This document shows positions 18,015-26,445 of a stretch of DNA of 64,000 nt, piece by piece. Positions within the stretch are counted from its first letter, which is position 1; each line of letters opens with the position of its first letter. Position numbers and translations under genes: made by a program. Origin of the DNA: Alphaproteobacteria bacterium (GTDB lineage Bacteria; Pseudomonadota; Alphaproteobacteria; Micropepsales; Micropepsaceae); assembly GCA_028871345.1 (NCBI GenBank), contig JAGWNK010000005.1:1-64000 (forward strand), given 5' to 3'. The notes beneath the pieces are model-generated. The model was not told the DNA's origin, searched no databases, and saw nothing but the letters and a program-made list of their open reading frames with translations.

Positions 18015-18389
18015 ATGTTGTTGCGTAGAGTTGAGACAACGAATCCTACCCCGGCCCCCCGCAGTGCGTGCTCTCTGTCGGAAGCCGGCCTGACGACCTA
18101 CCAGAAGGCCCTGAAAGAGCGCCTGCCGCTGGCGCATATCGCCGAACAATCCGAGCGGCCGCAGTTCTGGTTCGCCAACAACATCCTCCAGATCCTCGGC
18201 GTGCAGGCGAAGGCGCCAGGCGGGGACGACTTCGTGCACCTGACGCGCGAGACCACCAACGGCCTCAAGCTCGCCGACGACATGACGACGCTGGCGGCCC
18301 CCGACGAAATCCAGCCGCGCTATACCGAATTGCGCATCACCAGCGCCGATCTCGAGCGCTACATGGAGTGGGCCCGCACGGTCTACTGA
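18015..18389 (+). CDS. hypothetical protein
   Basis: 124-aa ORF MLLRRVETTNPTPAPRSACSLSEAGLTTYQKALKERLPLAHIAEQ...; no family recognised. Confidence 0.5.
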   Translation: MLLRRVETTNPTPAPRSACSLSEAGLTTYQKALKERLPLAHIAEQSERPQFWFANNILQILGVQAKAPGGDDFVHLTRETTNGLKLADDMTTLAAPDEIQPRYTELRITSADLERYMEWARTVY

Positions 18390-19345
18390 GCCGGGCGCGC
18401 CGCATAGCGCCGGGCCAGCACGGCGCAGGCCATCAGCTGCATCTGGTGATAGAGCATCAAGGGCAGGATCATCGGGCCGAGCAACGTCGGCGGAAACAGC
18501 ACGCCAGCCATGGGAACGCCCGAAGCCAGGCTTTTCTTCGAGCCGCAGAACACCACCGCGATCTCGTCCTCGCGCTTCAGCCCCGCCCAGCGCGCAACCA
18601 GGCGCGTCAGCGTCAGCGCCAGCGCCAGCAGCACGGCGTTGAGCGCCACGGTCCAGCCCAGGTCGCTCCAGGAATATTTGTGCCACAGCCCCTCGATCAC
18701 CGCGGCGCTGAAGGCGGTGTAGACGACGAGCAGGATCACGCTGCGGTCGACCTTGCCGATGACGCTGCGATGGCCCTCGAGGAACGCCTTGGTCAGCGGC
18801 CGCGACAGATGCCCCAGCACGAACGGCAAGAGGAGCTGCAGCATGATCGCCTCGACGGCATGCAGCGAGAAGCCGCCGCGCGGGCCGCCGAGCAGCAACA
18901 GGCCCGTCAACAGCGGCGTGATGAAAATGCCTATCAGGTTCGAAGCCGAGGCGCTGCACACCGCGGCGGGGACATTGCCGCGGGCGATGGAGGTGAAGGC
19001 GATCGAAGACTGCACGGTGGAGGGCAAGAGGCAGAGGAACAGGAGCCCGTCGGCGATGGCGGGATTGAGCCAGCCATGGCTCAGCGCCCGCAGGACGAGC
19101 CCCATCGCCGGAAACAGGACGAAGGTCGATCCCAGCGCCAGCCCATGGATGCGCCAGGCGCCCAGCCCCGCAAGAATCGCCTCGCGCGACAGCCGCGCCC
19201 CGTGCAGGAAGAACAGGAGCGCAATGGCGCCGTCGGTCACCCAGCCCATGACGCGCGCCCCTTCGCCATAGCAGGGCAGCAGGCTCGCCAGCACGACCGT
19301 CGCCACCAGGGCGACGAGGAACGGATCGAGTCGAAGAGCCTTCAC
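18383..19345 (-). CDS. bile acid:sodium symporter family (SBF-like) membrane protein; GTG start assumed
   Basis: VTDGAIALLFFLHGARLSREAILAG, LPSTVQSSIAFTSIARGNVPAAVCSASASNLIGIF, FCGSKKSLASGVPMA motifs. Confidence 0.85.
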   Translation of the reverse strand: MKALRLDPFLVALVATVVLASLLPCYGEGARVMGWVTDGAIALLFFLHGARLSREAILAGLGAWRIHGLALGSTFVLFPAMGLVLRALSHGWLNPAIADGLLFLCLLPSTVQSSIAFTSIARGNVPAAVCSASASNLIGIFITPLLTGLLLLGGPRGGFSLHAVEAIMLQLLLPFVLGHLSRPLTKAFLEGHRSVIGKVDRSVILLVVYTAFSAAVIEGLWHKYSWSDLGWTVALNAVLLALALTLTRLVARWAGLKREDEIAVVFCGSKKSLASGVPMAGVLFPPTLLGPMILPLMLYHQMQLMACAVLARRYAARPAQ

Positions 19346-19456
19346 GCGAAGCACCGGGTGGCGACGCGCGATGCAAACAGGGCGCACCCTCCGGTTCAAG
19401 CACAATTGCCAAAGGCGGACTGGATGGAGGCGCGGCGGCGGAGTAGGTTGCATTAC

Positions 19457-19464
19457 TCAGACAG
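19457..19464. promoter_or_regulatory. arabinose-locus motif, site 1 (TCAGACAG)
   Basis: GCATTACTCAGACAGAAAC, about 20 bp upstream of the GH29 start. Confidence 0.6.
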
Positions 19465-19484
19465 AAACTCCCGGGACCAGCAAC

Positions 19485-21122
19485 ATGCCTCTTTCACGCC
19501 GACAAATACTGTTGCGCGCCGCGGCGCTGGCCGCGCTGCCCTCGTCCGCCCTGGCGCGCCCGCGCAGGCGCGCCAAAGGGCCGTTCAAGGCGAGCTGGCA
19601 ATCGCTCGCCTCGCAGTATCGGGCGCCGGCGTGGTTCGCCGACGCCAAGTTCGGCATCTGGGCGCACTGGTCGGCGCAATGCGTGCCGGAGATGGGCGAC
19701 TGGTACGCCAGGCGCATGTATATGCAGGGCGACAGCGCCTATGACGACCATCTCAAGCGCTACGGCCATCCTTCCGAAGCCGGTTTCATGGAGATCGACC
19801 ATCTGTGGAAGGCCGAGAACTGGAACCCGGAAGAGCTGCTTTCGCTCTATGAGAAGGCGGGCGCCAAGTATTTCATGGCGCTCGCCAACCACCACGACAA
19901 TTTCGACAACTACCGCTCGCGCCACCATGCCTGGAATTCGCTGCGCGTCGGGCCCAAGCGCGACATCATCGGCACCTGGGAAAAGCTGGTGCGCGAGCGC
20001 GGCCTGCGCTTCGGCGTCAGCAACCACTCTTCCCACGCCTGGCACTGGTTCCAGGTCGCCTACGGCTATGACGCGGTCGGCCCCAAGGCCGGCGTGCGCT
20101 ACGACGCCTACCGCCTCACCAAAGCCGACGGCAAAGGCAAATGGTGGCAGGGGCTCGACCCGCAAGAGCTCTACACCGGACGCAACATGGTGATCCCCGA
20201 CGGCATCAACTCGATCGAGGCGATGAAGCAGTGGCACGACCAGAACGACGGCGTGTGGCACGAGGACATACCGCCCCACAATCCCGCCTTCGCGCGCAAA
20301 TGGTTCCTGCGCTGCAAGGACCTGATCGACAGCTACAAGCCCGACATGATCTATTTCGACGACACGGGCCTGCCGTTCGACCGTTATGGGCTTGAGATCG
20401 CGGCGCATTTCTACAACGCCAGCATGGCATGGCACGGCGCCAACGAAGCCGTGGTCACGGCGAAGAAATTGCCGCCGGCGCACGCGCCGGGCGTCGTCGA
20501 GGACATCGAGCGCGGCCTGGCGTCCGATATCATGGAGAGGCCATGGCAGACCGACACCTGCATCGGCGACTGGCATTACAATCGCGCCGTGTTCGAGGAG
20601 CACCGCTACAAGACGGCCGAGAGCGTCGTTCAGATGCTGTGCGACATCGTGAGCAAGAACGGCAACCTGATGCTGAACATTCCGGTCAAAGGCGACGGCA
20701 CCATCGACAGCGACGAGCGCGCCATCCTGGCCGACCTGGCCCGGTGGACGGCAACCAACGGCGAAGCGATCTATGCGAGCCGCCCCTGGAAGACGTTCGG
20801 CGAAGGCCCCACCAAGGTGCAAAGCGGCATGTTCGGGGAGAGCAACCTGAAGGGCTTCACCGGTCAGGACATCCGCTTCACCCGCAAAGGCGACGTCCTC
20901 TATGCAGCCGTGCTGGGCCAGCCGGCGGCAAACGCGGTGACGATCGCTTCGCTGGCGCAAGGCTCGCACCTCGTCGGCGGCACGATCGAGCGCGTCACGC
21001 TCCTGGGCGCCGGTCCGATTGCCTTCACCCGCGACGCCGCGGGCCTGTCGGCCACCTTGCCGCCGGCGCCCAAAGGTGTCTTCGTTCCGGTCCTCAAGAT
21101 CGAAGGAAACAACCTGGCCTGA
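19485..21122 (+). CDS. GH29-type alpha-L-fucosidase-like exported enzyme (Tat-like leader)
   Basis: MPLSRRQILLRAAALAA leader; AKFGIWAHW, MALANHHDNFDNYRSRHHAWNS, DMIYFDDTGLPF, SKNGNLMLNIPVKGDGTI. Confidence 0.88.
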   Translation: MPLSRRQILLRAAALAALPSSALARPRRRAKGPFKASWQSLASQYRAPAWFADAKFGIWAHWSAQCVPEMGDWYARRMYMQGDSAYDDHLKRYGHPSEAGFMEIDHLWKAENWNPEELLSLYEKAGAKYFMALANHHDNFDNYRSRHHAWNSLRVGPKRDIIGTWEKLVRERGLRFGVSNHSSHAWHWFQVAYGYDAVGPKAGVRYDAYRLTKADGKGKWWQGLDPQELYTGRNMVIPDGINSIEAMKQWHDQNDGVWHEDIPPHNPAFARKWFLRCKDLIDSYKPDMIYFDDTGLPFDRYGLEIAAHFYNASMAWHGANEAVVTAKKLPPAHAPGVVEDIERGLASDIMERPWQTDTCIGDWHYNRAVFEEHRYKTAESVVQMLCDIVSKNGNLMLNIPVKGDGTIDSDERAILADLARWTATNGEAIYASRPWKTFGEGPTKVQSGMFGESNLKGFTGQDIRFTRKGDVLYAAVLGQPAANAVTIASLAQGSHLVGGTIERVTLLGAGPIAFTRDAAGLSATLPPAPKGVFVPVLKIEGNNLA

Positions 21123-21174
21123 CCAGCCCCCAGAGGTCCGGAGGCGGACGGAGAGTTCCAGTTCCCATTTCCAA

Positions 21175-21182
21175 TTGTCTGA
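21175..21182. promoter_or_regulatory. arabinose-locus motif, site 2 (TTGTCTGA)
   Basis: CCAATTGTCTGACTTAATATC upstream of the aldose epimerase. Confidence 0.65.
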
Positions 21183-21229
21183 CTTAATATCGGTGCCATA
21201 ACCGGCGCCGCCAGACGGGAGGATCCTTC

Positions 21230-22387
21230 ATGTACCGCATCGATTTCGTGAAAGCGTGTGTCACCGGGCTATCCCTGGCCGCCCTGATGGGCGCTGCGGC
21301 GCCCGCCTATGCCAAGGACGCCATGAGCCATATTCAGAAGACCGTGTTCGGCCACGCCCCCGATGGCGCCGCCATCGACGCCTACACCCTGACCAACAAG
21401 ACCGGGATGGAAGCCCGCATCATGACCTGGGGCGCCACGCTGGTGTCGCTCAAGACGCCGGACCGCCACGGGCATCTGGCGAACGTGGTGCTCGGCTTCG
21501 ACAACGCGACGCCCTATATCACCGGCGTACCGTTCTACGGCGCCACCATCGGCCGCTTCGCCAACCGCATCGCGGGCGGCACGTTCAAGCTGGACGGCAA
21601 GACCTATCAACTGCCGCGCAACGACGGCACCAACAGCCTGCACGGCGGCACCCAGGGCTTCGACAAGCGGCTGTGGAAGGCCGAACCGTTCGAGACCGCC
21701 GAAGGCCCCGGCGTCAAGCTCACCTATGTCAGCGCCGACGGCGAAGAAGGCTATCCGGGCCAGCTGACCGCGCATGTCAGCTACCAGCTGCGCAACGACG
21801 ACGCCCTGGACATCAAATACGAGGCGACCACCACCAAGCCGACGCCGCTCAACCTGACGAACCACGCCTATTTCAACCTGTCGGGCGACTTCAACAAGCC
21901 GATCCTCGACGAGGTGATCCGCATCGACGCCGACCGGTACACGCCGGTGAACGACAAGCTGATCCCGACGGGCGAACTCGCCCCGGTCGCCGGCACGCCC
22001 TTCGATTTCCGCAAGCCGATGGTGATCGGCGCGCGCATCAACGAGGACAACCAGCAGCTCAAATTCGCCCACGGCTATGACGACAACTGGGTGCTGAACA
22101 AGCCCCATGCCGGCGCCATGACGCTGGCGGCGGTCGTCAGCGACCCCGGCACGGGCCGGTCGATCGAAGTCAAGACCACCGAGCCCGGCATCCAGTTCTA
22201 CACGGGCAACTTCATGGACGGGAAACCCGCCGGCAAGGGCACGGTCTTCCAGCACCGCACCGGATTGACGCTGGAGACCCAGCACTTCCCGGATTCGCCC
22301 AATCAGCCAACGTTCCCCTCGACGATCCTGAAGCCGGGACAGACCTTCCGGTCGCAGACCGTGTACCTCTTCCGCACGGTGAAATAG
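21230..22387 (+). CDS. galM: aldose 1-epimerase, exported
   Basis: Signal peptide; ATIGRFANRIAGGTFKLDGKTYQLPRNDGTNSLHGG, NLTNHAYFNLSG, GIQFYTGNF. Confidence 0.93.
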   Translation: MYRIDFVKACVTGLSLAALMGAAAPAYAKDAMSHIQKTVFGHAPDGAAIDAYTLTNKTGMEARIMTWGATLVSLKTPDRHGHLANVVLGFDNATPYITGVPFYGATIGRFANRIAGGTFKLDGKTYQLPRNDGTNSLHGGTQGFDKRLWKAEPFETAEGPGVKLTYVSADGEEGYPGQLTAHVSYQLRNDDALDIKYEATTTKPTPLNLTNHAYFNLSGDFNKPILDEVIRIDADRYTPVNDKLIPTGELAPVAGTPFDFRKPMVIGARINEDNQQLKFAHGYDDNWVLNKPHAGAMTLAAVVSDPGTGRSIEVKTTEPGIQFYTGNFMDGKPAGKGTVFQHRTGLTLETQHFPDSPNQPTFPSTILKPGQTFRSQTVYLFRTVK

Positions 22388-22402
22388 CGTTTCCCCGAAT
22401 GC

Positions 22403-22428
22403 GGGCGGCGCCGCAGCGCCGCCCTTTT
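22403..22428 (+). terminator. intrinsic terminator after galM
   Basis: GGGCGGCGC-CGCA-GCGCCGCCC-TTTT. Confidence 0.8.
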
Positions 22429-22460
22429 ATTCTGCCCGTGCGCCGCTTCGTTCGCACACC

Positions 22461-22490
22461 AAAAAAATGGCGGGGCCGCGGCCCCGCCAT
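22461..22490 (-). terminator. intrinsic terminator after the GH51 gene
   Basis: Perfect 24-bp palindrome ATGGCGGGGCCGCGGCCCCGCCAT followed by T7 on the minus strand. Confidence 0.8.
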
Positions 22491-22512
22491 CGCATTGGAG
22501 CGGACCTGGCCT

Positions 22513-24099
22513 TTACCGCAGGCTGAGGACCACCACCGACTTGGGCGGCAGGGTGACGCTGAGACTGTTGCCCGAGAGGCGGGCGCTGTCGAAGGCCACG
22601 GGATGCACGGCGTCGGGGTTCTCGAAGGTGTTGTGGGCGTCCATCGTGTCGCCCGTCAGCAGCCGGCCCTTCACCTGCCCTTCATGGGCGCCGGCGATCA
22701 CCGCCGAGACCTGCGCCGGACGGTGCGGATCGAGGTTGGCAAGTCCCACGACGATCGAGCCGTCGCTGGCGCGCGCCGCCGAGGCGCTCACCTGCGGCAC
22801 CGACCATTTGCCGTACTTGTAGGTGCCGGTCTTGAGGTCGAGCGGCAGCGAGGTCGCCTCCTGGAACGGCTGGTACATGTCGTAGACCCAGTAGGTCGGC
22901 GTCTTCAGCATCTTCGGCCCGTCGGTGAGAATCATCGCCTGCAGCACGTTGACCGTCTGGGCGATGGCGGTCATCCGCACGCGGTCGGCGTATTTGTGGA
23001 AGATGTTGAAGTTGGCCGCCGCCAGCACCGCGTCGCGGATGGTGTTCTGCTGCACCAGGAATCCCGGATTGGAGCCGGGTTCGGGCTGGTACCAGGAGCC
23101 CCACTCGTCGATGTAGAGGCCGACCTTCTTGTGCGGGCCGGGTCCCTGCCGATGCAAGGCCTCGTACTTGTCCATGATGGCGATGTGCTGCCGGATGAAG
23201 CCGTCCATCTTGAGCGTGTTGGCCAGCATGTTGATCCAGCCCGCTTCGCCGAAGCCGGTGGCGGTGTCCTTGTTCTCCCACTGCGGCCCCAGGATCGTGT
23301 AGTAGTGGAAATCGATGGCATCCAGGCCGCCGCGCGCGTTCTTCATCAGCGATTCGGTGAAGTCCGTCGTGGTGTCGTGGTCGCCGCTGGCGATGACCTG
23401 CGGACGCGCCTCGGGCTTGGTGCGCACGAAGGTGGCGTACTGCTTGAAGAGGTCGGTGTAGTAGGCCGCGGTCATGCTGCCGCCGCAGCCCCAGGTCTCG
23501 TTGCCGACGCCGAGCATCGCCAGCTTCCACGGCTTGTCGCGGCCGTTGGCCTTGCGCAACCGCGCCAGCGTCGTGTCCTGGTCGGAGGTCATGTACTCGA
23601 TCCAGTCCATGGCTTCCTGCACCGAGCCCGAACCGACATTGAGGCTGACATAGGCGTCGGCCCCGATGAGATCGAGGAACTCGAAATATTCATGGGTGCC
23701 GAAGGCGTTGGTCTCGGGCACGCCGCCCCAATTGTGGTTGACGCGGACGGGGCGCTGGGCCTGCGGACCGATGCCGTCGCGCCAGTGGTACTCGTCGGCG
23801 AAGCAGCCGCCCGGCCAGCGCACGACGGGGACGTGCAGATCCTTGAGCGCCGCGATCACGTCGTTGCGGAATCCGTCGGTGTTGGGGATCGGCGAATCCT
23901 TGCCGACATAGATGCCGCCATAGATGCCGCTGCCCAGATGTTCGGAGAACTGGCCGTAGACATCCTTGTTGATGACGGCACCCGGGCGGTCGGCGTGGAT
24001 AGTCAGGGTCGTGGCGGCGGGCTGCGGCGCGGGCGCCGCGGCCGCCGGCAGGGCGGCCGACAGCAGGGCCACAAGGCCGAGCAGTTTGAGATTCTTCAT
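22513..24099 (-). CDS. abfA: GH51 alpha-N-arabinofuranosidase, exported
   Basis: VVRWPGGCFADEYHWRDGIGP, LGVGNETWGCGG (acid/base), VGLYIDEWGSWY (nucleophile). Confidence 0.92.
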   Translation of the reverse strand: MKNLKLLGLVALLSAALPAAAAPAPQPAATTLTIHADRPGAVINKDVYGQFSEHLGSGIYGGIYVGKDSPIPNTDGFRNDVIAALKDLHVPVVRWPGGCFADEYHWRDGIGPQAQRPVRVNHNWGGVPETNAFGTHEYFEFLDLIGADAYVSLNVGSGSVQEAMDWIEYMTSDQDTTLARLRKANGRDKPWKLAMLGVGNETWGCGGSMTAAYYTDLFKQYATFVRTKPEARPQVIASGDHDTTTDFTESLMKNARGGLDAIDFHYYTILGPQWENKDTATGFGEAGWINMLANTLKMDGFIRQHIAIMDKYEALHRQGPGPHKKVGLYIDEWGSWYQPEPGSNPGFLVQQNTIRDAVLAAANFNIFHKYADRVRMTAIAQTVNVLQAMILTDGPKMLKTPTYWVYDMYQPFQEATSLPLDLKTGTYKYGKWSVPQVSASAARASDGSIVVGLANLDPHRPAQVSAVIAGAHEGQVKGRLLTGDTMDAHNTFENPDAVHPVAFDSARLSGNSLSVTLPPKSVVVLSLR

Positions 24100-24137
24100 G
24101 GCTTTCCTCTCAGAGCGCGAAGCGGACGGTGATGTTA

Positions 24138-24145
24138 TCAGACAA
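24138..24145. promoter_or_regulatory. arabinose-locus motif, site 3 (TCAGACAA)
   Basis: TGTTATCAGACAAATCAGAG, 38 bp upstream of the GH51 start. Confidence 0.6.
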
Positions 24146-24146
24146 A

Positions 24147-25199
24147 TCAGAGTATAGCCGTGGGCCAGCCGTCCTGCGACCAGACGAGCGGGGCGATGCG
24201 CAAGGTCGGCGTGCCGTCGCGCCGCGCGTCATAGGCGTGATAGACGATGTAGTCCTGCCCGCCGTCGCGCAGGATGGAGGCCCCGCCCGGCCCGCGCCAG
24301 CGCGACGAGGGATCATTCGCAAGCACGACCGTGCCGTTGCCGTCGCTCATGGCATAGCGGTTCTTGTCGCCATAAGGACCGGTGACCCGGGCACAGCGCC
24401 CCACCACCGTGTAGTAGTTCGAATCGGCGCCGCGGCAGCAGAAGTCGAACGAGCAGAACAGGTAGTAGTAGCCGCCGTGCTCGACGATGTAGGAGGCCTC
24501 GATGGCATCGAGGCCCGGATCGTCGGTCGGCCGCTTGGCGAGGGAGTAGATCGTCGGGCGATCCATCGCCGGCTTGCCCGTCGCCGGATCGAGCTGGATC
24601 AGCTTGAGCCCGCCCCAGAAGCTGCCGAAGGCGAGCCAGTGCTGGCCTTCGCGATCGACCACGTGGTTGGGATCGATGCAGTTGTAATCGTCGCCGGGCT
24701 TGGATTCGAACACCAGACCCTGGTCCACCCATTTGAATTGCGGCGACTTGGGGTCGAGCGTCGCGTTGGTGAGAAGGCCGATCACCGAGCGGTTCTTCCC
24801 GAACGTCGAGCAGGCGTAATAGAGAAGGTAGCGGCCGCCGGCGAACGAGATGTCGGGAGCCCAGACGCCTTCGGCGCCCGACACGCGGTCGCTCACCCAT
24901 TGGGGCAGATCGTCCATCACGTAGCCTCCCTTCTCCCAAGACAGCAGGTCCTTGGAGAAGCGCCAGGGAATCTGTTGTCCGCCGCCGCCCGGCTGGTTGG
25001 TCGAGAAGACGTAATATGTGTCGCCTTCGCGGATGGCGCAGGGATCGTGCACCGGCGAGAGGCTGCCGGAGAGCCGGCTGTTCATCGACGCCGTCTCGGC
25101 GCGCCCCGGCGAGGCGGGAATGGCCGCGGCCATGCCCGCGGCGCAGGCGCCCTGGAGCGCCCTGCGGCGGCTCCACGGGCGCATGGTCCATTGCGTCAT
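24147..25199 (-). CDS. GH43 arabinan endo-1,5-alpha-L-arabinosidase-like
   Basis: SPVHDPCAIREGDTYYVFST, GVWAPDISFAGGRYLLYYACS, DAIEASYIVEHGGYYYLFCSFDFCCRG. Confidence 0.9.
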   Translation of the reverse strand: MTQWTMRPWSRRRALQGACAAGMAAAIPASPGRAETASMNSRLSGSLSPVHDPCAIREGDTYYVFSTNQPGGGGQQIPWRFSKDLLSWEKGGYVMDDLPQWVSDRVSGAEGVWAPDISFAGGRYLLYYACSTFGKNRSVIGLLTNATLDPKSPQFKWVDQGLVFESKPGDDYNCIDPNHVVDREGQHWLAFGSFWGGLKLIQLDPATGKPAMDRPTIYSLAKRPTDDPGLDAIEASYIVEHGGYYYLFCSFDFCCRGADSNYYTVVGRCARVTGPYGDKNRYAMSDGNGTVVLANDPSSRWRGPGGASILRDGGQDYIVYHAYDARRDGTPTLRIAPLVWSQDGWPTAIL

Positions 25200-25209
25200 G
25201 ACGAATGCC

Positions 25210-26328
25210 TCAGACGATAGCGGTGGGCCAGCCGTCCTTCGACCAGACGAGCGGCGCGATCCGCAGATACGGTTCGCCCACGTGGTTCTTCTTTCTCTGT
25301 TCGTCGTTCATCTGGAACACGCCGTCGGGCTTGTAATAGGCGTGATAGACGATGTAGTCCCGCCCGTCCTTGTCGCGCAGGATGGCGCAGTGCCCCGGGC
25401 CGCGCCAATGCTCCTTCTCCTCCTGGTCGGCCTTCAGGATGACGGAGCCGTAGCCGTCGGTCAGCTTGCGCCCCTGCTTGTCGACATAGGGTCCCGTGAC
25501 CGAGCGCGACCGCCCCATCGCCGTGTAATAGGTGCTGAAGATCCCCTTGCAGCAATAGTCGTAAGAGGCGAAGAAATAGTACCAGCCGTTGCGCTCGAAG
25601 ATGTAGTTGGCCTCGATGGTGTCGAGACCGCCTTGCGGCGTCGGGCGCGCGGCAAGGTTGATCAGCTTGTGATCTCCTGGCACGGGCTTGCCGGTCCTGG
25701 GATCGAGCCTGAGCATCATGATGCCGCCCCAGAAGCTGCCGAAGGCCAGCCAGCGTTCGCCCTGCGGCGTGACGACATGGGTGGGGTCGATGCAGTTGTA
25801 GTTGTCGCCAGGCTTGGATTCGAAGACGAGCCCCTTGTCCTCCCATTTGTACTTGGGCGACTTGGGATCGAGCGTGGCGTTGGTGGCCAGCCCGATGATC
25901 GAGCGGTTCGAGCCGAAGCTCGACAGGGCGTAATAGAGACAGAAGCGGCCGTCGATGAACGACAGGTCCGGCGCCCAGATGCCGGGCGTCTCGGGGATCA
26001 TCTTCAGCGCCCAGTCCGGGATGGCGGGGAATGCGTTGCCGATCGACTGCCACGTTGCGAGGTCCTTGGACGTGCGCATCGGAATCTGGCCCTGGCGCTT
26101 CTGGTCCATGGTCGTGCAGCAGACGTAATAGGTGTCGCCGTCGCGAATGATGCAGGGATCGTGGACGGGCGTGATGTCGCCGTTCATGCGGTCGTTGATC
26201 GATTTGGGCGGCTGCGCCCAGGCGGCGACGGACGGCAGCGAGACGGCCGCGAGCCCGATGAGCGAGCCGTGCAGGGCGCCGCGGCGGCTGATGGCTTCTT
26301 CAAGGATCTTCTGCATCTTGGACCCCAT
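25210..26328 (-). CDS. GH43 arabinan endo-1,5-alpha-L-arabinosidase-like (second copy)
   Basis: TPVHDPCIIRDGDTYYVCCT, GIWAPDLSFIDGRFCLYYALSSFG, DTIEANYIFERNGWYYFFASYDYCCKG. Confidence 0.9.
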   Translation of the reverse strand: MGSKMQKILEEAISRRGALHGSLIGLAAVSLPSVAAWAQPPKSINDRMNGDITPVHDPCIIRDGDTYYVCCTTMDQKRQGQIPMRTSKDLATWQSIGNAFPAIPDWALKMIPETPGIWAPDLSFIDGRFCLYYALSSFGSNRSIIGLATNATLDPKSPKYKWEDKGLVFESKPGDNYNCIDPTHVVTPQGERWLAFGSFWGGIMMLRLDPRTGKPVPGDHKLINLAARPTPQGGLDTIEANYIFERNGWYYFFASYDYCCKGIFSTYYTAMGRSRSVTGPYVDKQGRKLTDGYGSVILKADQEEKEHWRGPGHCAILRDKDGRDYIVYHAYYKPDGVFQMNDEQRKKNHVGEPYLRIAPLVWSKDGWPTAIV

Positions 26329-26445
26329 TCCAGGGAAACGGGCGGCAGCAGATCCAAGCGATCCGCTGCCGTCCATCCGGAGAGAACTACGTCATGCTAA
26401 ACCACCGGGAGCGGTTGAAGGCAGCCGCCCCCGGATTCGTCAAAC

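Noticed and set aside
18068-19744. 558-aa plus-strand ORF spanning the SBF symporter and the GH29 start
   Set aside because: Antisense to the symporter and out of frame with GH29; biased composition.
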